Of a stretch of 5,078 bases of DNA, positions 1 to 5,078 are shown one piece after another. The translations under genes were made by a program, and so were the position numbers. The notes beneath the pieces are model-generated. The model searched no databases. It saw only the letters and a list, made by a program, of their open reading frames with translations, and was not told where the DNA came from. The first letter of the stretch is position 1; every line of letters begins with the position of its first letter. The stretch comes from Pseudoxanthomonas sp. (lineage in GTDB: Bacteria > Pseudomonadota > Gammaproteobacteria > Xanthomonadales > Xanthomonadaceae): NCBI GenBank assembly GCA_026785795.1, contig JAJAZJ010000034.1, positions 1 through 5,078 on the forward strand, in the 5' to 3' direction.

Positions 1-430
1 GGCGGCCGGTCCGGTCGGGCGCAATGCCTCGGCCTCCACCGATGGCCAGCTCAAGGCGGAAATCTGGTCATGGTCGCGCGCGCGCGGGCTGTTCGCCGGC
101 GTGGCCGTTGACGGCGCCGTGCTGCAGATCGACGACGCGGCCAACATGGCCGTCTACGGCAGCGCGGCCACTCCGCGGGCCATCTTCGAAGGCCGCGCTG
201 GGGCGCCTTCCAGCGCGGTGGTCGGCTTCCGCGACCAGCTGGAGGAATCCACCGCGGCCGCGCGCAGCGCACGCGGCGAAGGCGCGCCTTCCCCACGCGC
301 CGAAGGGTCGAAGGCCCCGGCCACCACGGCTCCGGCCACCGAGGTGCCAGGTGCACCGCAGACCCAGGGCTTCCAGCCGGTGGCCGAGGACGAAGTCCGC
401 AGCGAGCCGCTGCAGCCCGTTACCCCCTGA
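1..430 (+). CDS. SYLF (Ysc84-type) domain lipid-binding protein, 3' end only
   Basis: The reading frame is open from base 2 and ends at TGA 428-430, giving 142 C-terminal residues; the start and any signal peptide lie outside the window. The first ~53 residues read as the end of a SYLF domain: GPVGR at residues 3-7, then a conserved threonine-aspartate, then SRARGLFAGV at 25-34 and an NMAVYG-type ending at 48-53. SYLF domains bind phosphoinositides and other lipids in eukaryotes; bacterial members are mostly secreted or envelope proteins of poorly defined role, so a lipid or envelope role is family knowledge, not something shown here. From about residue 85 the tail is rich in Ala, Pro, Ser and Glu and looks disordered. 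Two strong palindromes (193-218 and 272-299) fall inside this coding sequence. The gene lies 60 nt upstream of tatA on the same strand but is functionally unrelated to it. Confidence 0.85.
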   Translation, partial: AAGPVGRNASASTDGQLKAEIWSWSRARGLFAGVAVDGAVLQIDDAANMAVYGSAATPRAIFEGRAGAPSSAVVGFRDQLEESTAAARSARGEGAPSPRAEGSKAPATTAPATEVPGAPQTQGFQPVAEDEVRSEPLQPVTP

Positions 431-435
431 ACGCA

Positions 436-451
436 GCAGCGTCCGCGCTGC
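436..451 (+). terminator. Short GC hairpin after the SYLF gene, possible weak terminator
   Basis: GCAGCG (436-441) and CGCTGC (446-451) form a perfect 6-bp stem with a 4-nt loop, starting 6 nt after the SYLF stop codon. No T-run follows, so it is not a canonical intrinsic terminator. It could weakly end the SYLF transcript or trim its 3' end. The tatA promoter, if separate, must sit in this same 60-nt gap; the best -10-like hexamer is TATCCT at 454-459, with no convincing -35. Confidence 0.25.
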
Positions 452-490
452 GCTATCCTGAGCCCCCTCCACTTCAGCAGCGAGTAGACC

Positions 491-712
491 ATGGGCAGTT
501 TGAGCATCTGGCATTGGATTATCGTGCTGGTCGTGGTGCTGCTGGTGTTCGGCACCAAGCGCCTGCGCAGCGCCGGCCAGGACCTGGGCGAAGCGGTAAA
601 GGGCTTCAAAAAGGGCATCAAGGACGACGACAAGCCCGCCGCCCAGCTCGGCGAGGACACGCGCAGCGAAACCAGCAGCGAGTCAAAGGACCGCGACCGC
701 GACGCGCAGTGA
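491..712 (+). CDS. tatA: Twin-arginine translocase subunit TatA
   Basis: Encodes 73 residues, a normal size for TatA. TatA is the small, abundant inner-membrane subunit that assembles on the substrate-loaded TatBC receptor to let folded proteins cross. The N-terminus [16 protein letters not shown] (residues 6-21) is the single membrane segment. It is followed by the FGTKRL hinge (20-25) and an amphipathic helix with the conserved phenylalanine at 39 (GFKKGI), then a charged hydrophilic tail from about 44. The FGxKRL hinge and the lack of the GPERLP motif separate it from TatB. TatE, a paralogue in enterics, is less likely because this copy heads a tatABC operon. The ATG at 491 is the only start that places the membrane segment at the N-terminus; the ribosome site before it is weak (GCGAGTAG, 480-487). 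tatB starts 20 nt downstream. Confidence 0.96.
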   Translation: MGSLSIWHWIIVLVVVLLVFGTKRLRSAGQDLGEAVKGFKKGIKDDDKPAAQLGEDTRSETSSESKDRDRDAQ

Positions 713-732
713 CCCACGCGGAGTAGCCGGCC

Positions 733-1110
733 GTGTTCGGCATCAGCAGCGGTGAGCTGTTTTTCATCGCGATCATCGCGTTGATCGTGCTCGGCCCTGA
801 GCGCCTGCCCAAGGCCACGCGCTTTGCCGGGTTGTGGATGCGGCGCGCGCGCCAGCAGTGGAACTCGGTGAAGGACGAGCTGGAGCGCGAGCTGGCAGCT
901 GACGAGCTCAAACACAGCCTGCAGGATACGCGGACCGCGCTGCAGGACACCGCGCAGGCGCTGCGCGCGCAAGGAGACGAAGCGCGCAGTGAGTTCGATG
1001 CGCTTCACGCCGACCTGCAGGATCATGGGGGCCCGAACCCGGAGCCGGATCCGGCAGATTCGCCGCCACAGCGTGCGCCTGACGCAGCTGAAGGCCGCCG
1101 CGATGACTGA
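733..1110 (+). CDS. tatB: Twin-arginine translocase subunit TatB
   Basis: Encodes 125 residues from a GTG start at 733, preceded by CGGAG (719-723) at a good distance. TatB joins TatC in the membrane receptor for RR signal peptides. Residues 1-20 carry the family N-terminus: MFGISSGELFFI with the conserved glutamate E8, then one membrane segment. The diagnostic hinge LGPERLP lies at 20-26. An amphipathic helix and a long charged helical region rich in Glu, Gln, Arg and Ala follow (about 28-98), then a Pro/Asp-rich tail (99-125). The protein is shorter than the 171-residue E. coli TatB because the tail is shorter, which is common outside enterics. The last 8 nt overlap the start of tatC, so translation of the two is probably coupled. 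Confidence 0.96.
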   Translation: MFGISSGELFFIAIIALIVLGPERLPKATRFAGLWMRRARQQWNSVKDELERELAADELKHSLQDTRTALQDTAQALRAQGDEARSEFDALHADLQDHGGPNPEPDPADSPPQRAPDAAEGRRDD

Positions 1111-1843
1111 GCACCAGGCCGAATCCAGCCTGATGGGGCACCTGGTCGAACTGCGCTCGCGCCTGCTGCGTGCGGTGCTCGGCGTGGCTGTCGTGCTGCT
1201 GCTGCTGCTGCCGTTCACCCGCAACATCTACTCCTGGCTGGCCGGGCCGCTGATGGCGCACCTGCCCGCCGGCCAGACCCTGATTGCAATCAATCCTGCC
1301 GGCGCATTCTTCGCGCCGCTCAAACTCACCTTCTTCGTCGCGCTGTTCCTGGCAGTGCCGTGGCTGCTGTACCAGGCCTGGGCGTTCGTGGCACCGGGGC
1401 TGTACAAGCGCGAGCAGCGCCTGGCCCTGCCGCTGCTGGGTTCGGCGGTGCTGCTGTTCTATGCCGGCTGTGCGTTCGCCTATTTCCTGGTGCTGCCCAC
1501 CGTGTTCGGCTTTCTGATGGAGTTCAAGCCCGACGTCATCGCCATCACCCCGGATGCGAATTCCTACCTGGATTTCGTGCTGATGATCTTCTTCGCCTTC
1601 GGGGCCAGCTTCGAGCTGCCGGTGGCGCTGGTGATCCTGGTGCTGCTGGGCTGGGTCACCCCGGCCCAGCTGCGCGAATTCCGCGGCTATGCGCTGGTCG
1701 GCGTGTTCGTGGTGGCGGCCATCATCACCCCGCCTGACGTGGTGTCACAGCTGATGCTGGCCATCCCCATGTACCTGCTCTATGAAGTAGGCATCGTGGC
1801 CGCAAGCTGGGTAAAGCCGCGCACTGCGGAAGAAACCAGCTGA
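1103..1843 (+). CDS. tatC: Twin-arginine translocase subunit TatC
   Basis: Encodes 246 residues (E. coli TatC has 258). TatC is the six-pass inner-membrane protein that recognises the twin-arginine signal peptide. The cytoplasmic N-terminus has the signature HLVELRSRL at 13-21. Membrane segments fall at roughly 22-38, 73-93, 108-134, 154-181, 195-209 and 213-232. The first cytoplasmic loop has FVAPGLYKRE (95-104); F95 and E104 match the E. coli signal-peptide contacts F94 and E103. A conserved glutamate occurs in FGASFELPV (E171), and TPPDVVSQLMLAIPMYLLYE (209-228) is the highly conserved end, with D212. The frame is open further upstream to 989, but ATG 1103 is chosen because the family N-terminus starts just after it and GAAGG (1090-1094) lies 8 nt before it. 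It overlaps tatB by 8 nt. Confidence 0.97.
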   Translation: MTEHQAESSLMGHLVELRSRLLRAVLGVAVVLLLLLPFTRNIYSWLAGPLMAHLPAGQTLIAINPAGAFFAPLKLTFFVALFLAVPWLLYQAWAFVAPGLYKREQRLALPLLGSAVLLFYAGCAFAYFLVLPTVFGFLMEFKPDVIAITPDANSYLDFVLMIFFAFGASFELPVALVILVLLGWVTPAQLREFRGYALVGVFVVAAIITPPDVVSQLMLAIPMYLLYEVGIVAASWVKPRTAEETS

Positions 1844-1864
1844 CCGCAGTACCCGCAGGGTTTC
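1823..1864. terminator. Inverted repeats at the tatC / membrane-protein convergence, possible bidirectional terminator
   Basis: The two convergent genes are only 19 nt apart. ACTGCGG (1823-1829) and CCGCAGT (1844-1850) form a perfect 7-bp stem with a 14-nt loop spanning the tatC stop codon. An alternative, overlapping pair is GAAACC (1832-1837) with GGTTTC (1859-1864). Neither has a proper T-run on either strand. Some structure-based or antisense-limited termination is plausible here, but this is inference from the geometry. Confidence 0.25.
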
Positions 1865-2750
1865 AGGCTTCGAAATGCGTCGGTGGCGCCGCAGCTTCGA
1901 TGGCCGGGGCGGCTTCAGTTGCGCCGAACATCTGCCGCCATGCGGTGTACACCGCACCGGCCAGCAGCGGCATCAGCACCGCCATCAGCAGCAGGTTGGA
2001 GATCCAGACCGCCGCGGTCTGGCCGGCGACCAGCTGAACCACCATCGACAGTAGCTGGAGGCCGAAGCTGAGCGCGAACAGGGAGATGAACAGCAGCACG
2101 TAGAACACCACCATGGCCAGCAGGTTGTGCACGCAGGCGTCCAGGCTGCGGCGCATGGCCGCAAAGCCGCTGCTGCCGCCGAAAATGATCTGCGGCACGG
2201 CCACGAAGGTGAACAGGCTGACCGCGATCAGCACCGCGAACAGGATCAGCATCCACAGGAACAGCCGGCCCACCGGCAGGCTGCGGATCAGGTCGGGGTC
2301 GGGCTGGCCGCCGGACTGCGCGGTTTCCTGCAGCTTGACCATTGCATCGGCCAGCTGCTGCAGTCCGGCCGGCCCGATCATCAGCACCAGCAGCAGGCCC
2401 AGCACCAGCACTGCCGCCACCTGCGGCAGCAGGGTGGTCAGCACGCTACCGGTGCGCTCGCCGCGGGTGAAGCGGAACAGGTCAGAAAGCTGCGCGGCGC
2501 GGCCCTGGTCGACCTCGCGCACCGCCCACAGCAGGCCGGCGAACAGCAGCGGGCCAATCAGTCCGATCAGGAACTGGACCAGCAGTCCCAGGCTGGCGTT
2601 GGCCGCCATCAGCTGCACGCCCAGCAGCGACAGCAGGCCCCAGGCCAAGCCTAACAGGCCAAGCGCCAGCGGCGCCTTGCGCAGCAGGGCAAACCCGGAC
2701 ATCAGCCATTCCGCACCGGCGCTGGGCGGCACCTTGTTGATCGTTGACAT
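1863..2750 (-). CDS. Multi-pass inner-membrane protein, probable BPSS1780 family
   Basis: Encodes 295 residues. A short hydrophilic start with GAEWLMSGFALLRKAPL (12-28) is followed by about six membrane segments, near 28-50, 53-76, 107-127, 162-190, 208-240 and 249-271. It ends in an Ala/Pro-rich cytoplasmic-looking tail. The first segment pair is separated from the rest by a polar stretch, REVDQGRAAQLSDLFRF (78-94). The motif VPQIIFGGSSGFAAMRRSLDAC (185-206) resembles the conserved loop of BPSS1780-type (formerly DUF) membrane proteins, in which a VP/hydrophobic run precedes AMxxSxxAC. That assignment is by pattern recognition and is moderately sure. No catalytic motif is visible and the function is unknown. 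The ATG at 2750 has CGGAAA (2757-2762, complement) at a suitable distance. It stands alone on its strand, convergent with tatC and divergent from glyQ, so it is probably a monocistronic gene. Confidence 0.8.
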   Translation of the reverse strand: MSTINKVPPSAGAEWLMSGFALLRKAPLALGLLGLAWGLLSLLGVQLMAANASLGLLVQFLIGLIGPLLFAGLLWAVREVDQGRAAQLSDLFRFTRGERTGSVLTTLLPQVAAVLVLGLLLVLMIGPAGLQQLADAMVKLQETAQSGGQPDPDLIRSLPVGRLFLWMLILFAVLIAVSLFTFVAVPQIIFGGSSGFAAMRRSLDACVHNLLAMVVFYVLLFISLFALSFGLQLLSMVVQLVAGQTAAVWISNLLLMAVLMPLLAGAVYTAWRQMFGATEAAPAIEAAAPPTHFEA

Positions 2751-2861
2751 GCAGTATTTCCGTTGCAGTTGGGGGTAACAGGGTCGCTCAGCGCGGCGGC
2801 TACTGGCGCGCGCGCACTACGAAGCGCCGCAATAGTTTGCGCGTCTGTGGAGCCGCCGTCA

Positions 2862-2904
2862 CGTCCCCGGCACCAAAGCCGCGTTTGCTTTCGGGCCGGC
2901 GGCG
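2862..2904. repeat. Long imperfect hairpin upstream of glyQ
   Basis: The left arm 2862-2879 pairs with the right arm 2887-2904 around a 7-nt loop (CGCGTTT, 2880-2886). The inner 13 positions (CCGGCACCAAAGC against GCTTTCGGGCCGG) have two mismatches; four more pairs, one of them G-T, extend the stem outward past a third mismatch. No T-run follows on either strand, so an intrinsic terminator is unlikely. It lies 172 nt before the glyQ start, upstream of the probable glyQ promoter. Confidence 0.6.
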
Positions 2905-3038
2905 GCGCGTACCCAGCATGGCAAGCGGCCAGGAGGAACGTAGCGACTGGACCGGCTGGCCGCGTTCGATGATCAGGAGCGGGGCTTGGACGCGGGCGTC
3001 CAGAGGCTGGAAACCAAGGCGTATCAGGGGCTTCCCCG

Positions 3039-3044
3039 TATACT
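3039..3044 (+). promoter_or_regulatory. Probable -10 box of the glyQ-glyS promoter
   Basis: TATACT matches the sigma-70 -10 consensus at five of six positions and stands out in very GC-rich DNA. Transcription would begin near 3050, leaving a leader of about 25 nt before the glyQ ATG. No good -35 hexamer is present at 16-18 nt spacing (AAGGCG at 3016-3021), so the promoter may be weak or helped by an activator. The box overlaps an inverted repeat (3021-3043). Confidence 0.45.
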
Positions 3045-3075
3045 AGGCCGCTTTTCCGCAGTGCACGAAGACGCG

Positions 3076-3975
<900 letters not shown>

Positions 3976-3980
3976 TCAGC

Positions 3981-4096
3981 CCTTCCCCCGCCGGCGGGGG
4001 AAGGTGTCCGCAAGGCGGATGGGGGCATCCTCGGCGTGCATCCCAATGCCCTCGTCCGGCGCTCCGCGCCACCTTCTCCCGCAAGCGGGAGAAGGG
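3981..4096. repeat. REP-pair (BIME-like) palindromic element between glyQ and glyS
   Basis: Two REP-like units face each other. The left unit begins with a perfect 24-nt palindrome (3981-4004, arms CCTTCCCCCGCC / GGCGGGGGAAGG), then a small stem TCCGC-aag-GCGGA (4007-4019). The right unit, read on the - strand, begins with a perfect 11-bp stem (4072-4082 with 4085-4095, arms CCTTCTCCCGC / GCGGGAGAAGG), then a small stem GGCGC-tcc-GCGCC (4058-4070). The inner parts also pair with each other: 4016-4028 with 4046-4058, 13 pairs including two G-T. The two units align well as diverged inverted copies sharing GAAGGTG and GGGCAT. REP/BIME elements are common in intergenic DNA of Xanthomonadaceae and pseudomonads and are thought to be moved by RAYT transposases. 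The element starts 5 nt after the glyQ stop and no T-run follows directly, so it is not a simple terminator. Confidence 0.85.
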
Positions 4097-4122
4097 ATCC
4101 AGCAACTGCAAGGTTTTTCGCA

Positions 4123-5078
4123 ATGAGTGAAATGAAATCCCTGCTGATTGAACTCGGCACCGAAGAACTGCCGGTCAAGGCCCTGCCCGGGCTGGCCCAG
4201 GCGTTCTTCGATGGCATTCTCGACGCGCTGCAGAGGCGCGGCATCGACTTCGACCGCACCCACGCCAAGCCGCTGTACACCCCGCGCCGGCTGGCGGTGT
4301 GGCTGCCCGGCGTGGCGACGCAGCAGCCGGAGCAGCGTTCGGAAGTGCTGGGCCCTTACCTGAATATCGCGCTGGACGCGGACGGCCAGCCGACCAGGGC
4401 GCTGCAGGGTTTCGCCGCGAAGGCCGGCATCGACTGGACGCAGCTGGAGCGCGCCACCGACCCCAAGGGCGAGCGTTTCGTGCATCGCTCCAACTCGCCG
4501 GGCGCGAGCACGGCGGACCTGTTGCCGGAGATCATTCGCGAGTCCATCGCGGCGATGCCCATTCCCAAGCCGATGCGCTGGGGTGACCACGACTACGCAT
4601 TCGCCCGGCCGGTCCACTGGCTGGTGCTGCTGCTGGGCGATGCGGTGGTGGAAGCCGAAGTGCTGGGCGTGCGCAGCGACCGCATGAGCCACGGCCACCG
4701 TTTCCAGTACGACAAGCCGGTCTGGATCGGGCAGCCGGGCGGATACGTGGACGCGTTGCGCGCTGCACACGTGCTGGTGGATCCGGACGAGCGACGCATG
4801 CGCATCGAGCAGCAGGTGCAGGACGCTGCGGCGACGGTCGGCGGCGTGGCGCGCATCACCGCCGACAACCTGGAGCAGGTCAACTGCCTGGTGGAGTGGC
4901 CCGCGGCGGTGCTATGCAGCTTCGATGCGGAATTCCTGGCGGTGCCGCAGGAAGCACTGGTGGCGACCATGGAAGCCAACCAGAAATTCTTCCCGGTGCT
5001 GGATGACGGCGGCAGGCTGACCCGGCACTTCATCGGCATTGCCAATATCGAGTCGCAGGACGTGGCCGAAGTGCGCAA
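4123..5078 (+). CDS. glyS: Glycyl-tRNA synthetase beta subunit, 5' part
   Basis: The frame is open from ATG 4123 to the window edge, giving the first 318 residues of a protein that is usually about 690 long. GlyS is the beta subunit of alpha2beta2 glycyl-tRNA synthetase; it carries tRNA-binding domains and works only with GlyQ. The N-terminus [20 protein letters not shown] (7-26) is the family signature. Further matches are [12 protein letters not shown] (52-63), GFAAKAGI (96-103), [20 protein letters not shown] (147-166), SHGHRF (189-194), [15 protein letters not shown] (254-268) and the [12 protein letters not shown] segment (281-292). No stop or frameshift was found on codon-by-codon reading. 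ATG 4123 is preferred over the in-frame ATG 4132 because CAAGG (4109-4113) lies 9 nt before it; 4132 remains possible. A five-T run (4114-4118) sits in the leader. It is probably cotranscribed with glyQ. Confidence 0.97.
   Translation, partial: MSEMKSLLIELGTEELPVKALPGLAQAFFDGILDALQRRGIDFDRTHAKPLYTPRRLAVWLPGVATQQPEQRSEVLGPYLNIALDADGQPTRALQGFAAKAGIDWTQLERATDPKGERFVHRSNSPGASTADLLPEIIRESIAAMPIPKPMRWGDHDYAFARPVHWLVLLLGDAVVEAEVLGVRSDRMSHGHRFQYDKPVWIGQPGGYVDALRAAHVLVDPDERRMRIEQQVQDAAATVGGVARITADNLEQVNCLVEWPAAVLCSFDAEFLAVPQEALVATMEANQKFFPVLDDGGRLTRHFIGIANIESQDVAEVR

Larger units (their letters stand above)
2751..3075. other. Divergent intergenic region between the membrane-protein gene and glyQ
   Basis: These 325 nt separate two divergent genes and must hold both promoters. 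I see no credible protein gene: the open frames lack family-like composition and good starts. There is no tRNA-like cloverleaf and no T-box specifier or antiterminator. The region contains an alternating GC tract (2806-2816), a long imperfect hairpin (2862-2904), an AGGAGGAA sequence (2931-2938) that precedes no convincing start codon, and the probable glyQ -10 box (3039-3044). No clear promoter for the - strand gene could be assigned. Confidence 0.6.

Noticed and set aside
74..86. Alternating CG tract in the SYLF gene, also seen at 2806-2816
   Set aside because: Such runs could favour Z-DNA, but they are frequent by chance in DNA this rich in G+C, and the first one simply encodes Ser-Arg-Ala-Arg.
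454..459. TATCCT as a -10 box for tatA
   Set aside because: Only a partial consensus match and no -35 at the right distance; too weak to list as a promoter.
989..1102. N-terminal extension of TatC to an upstream ATG at 989
   Set aside because: The extension overlaps tatB by about 120 nt and precedes the standard TatC N-terminus; ATG 1103 has its own ribosome site and fits the family length.
154..1227. Long open frame on the - strand (357 codons) across the SYLF end, tatA and tatB
   Set aside because: It is antisense to three clearly recognised genes, its product is Ser/Arg-rich with no family-like features, and high GC makes long antisense frames common.
2113..2778. Open frames on the + strand (221 and 175 codons) across the membrane-protein gene
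   Set aside because: They are antisense to a frame with a clear six-segment hydrophobic pattern; their products are Ser/Arg-rich or Gln/His-rich low-complexity sequence.
2918..3046. Small gene of 42 codons starting at ATG 2918, ending in the -10 region of glyQ
   Set aside because: No ribosome site precedes the ATG (the AGGAGGAA lies inside the frame), and the Arg/Trp-rich product has no recognisable features.
2751..3075. T-box or glycine riboswitch controlling glyQ
   Set aside because: No T-box antiterminator sequence or tandem glycine-aptamer pattern is recognisable, and T-box control is characteristic of Firmicutes rather than this group.
3976..4770. Open frame on the - strand (264 codons) covering the REP pair and the start of glyS
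   Set aside because: It runs opposite to well-supported glyS codons and through a palindromic repeat; the product is Arg/His/Gln-rich, as expected from a shadow frame.

Overview
The window is about 5 kb of GC-rich chromosomal DNA (roughly two thirds G+C by eye) carrying housekeeping genes. The protein sequences look gammaproteobacterial, and most like Xanthomonadaceae (the Stenotrophomonas/Xanthomonas/Pseudoxanthomonas group). That assignment rests on the style of TatA, the GlyQ/GlyS split glycyl-tRNA synthetase, a SYLF protein with an Ala/Pro-rich tail, and REP-type palindromes typical of these genomes. It is recognition by eye, not a database result.

Layout, left to right. (1) The 3' end of a SYLF (Ysc84-type) lipid-binding protein gene, ending at 430. 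(2) A compact tatA-tatB-tatC operon on the + strand (491-1843) encoding the twin-arginine protein translocase; tatA and tatB are 20 nt apart and tatB and tatC overlap by 8 nt. (3) A convergent gene on the - strand (1863-2750) for a multi-pass inner-membrane protein, probably of the BPSS1780 family, whose function is unknown. (4) A 325-nt divergent intergenic region (2751-3075) with a long imperfect hairpin and a good -10 box for glyQ. (5) glyQ (3076-3975) and the first 318 codons of glyS (from 4123), the alpha and beta subunits of tetrameric glycyl-tRNA synthetase. The 147-nt gap between them is almost filled by an inverted pair of REP-like palindromes, a BIME-type element.

How the genes work together: TatA, TatB and TatC form one export machine for folded proteins with RR signal peptides. 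TatB and TatC make the receptor and TatA forms the translocation assembly. GlyQ and GlyS form one alpha2beta2 enzyme that charges tRNA-Gly. The SYLF protein and the membrane protein have no evident functional link to either system.

I found no new gene system here. The parts worth a second look are non-coding or structural: the REP pair between two genes whose products are needed in equal amounts, a strong hairpin upstream of glyQ, a dyad overlapping the probable glyQ -10 box, and two strong palindromes inside the tail of the SYLF gene.
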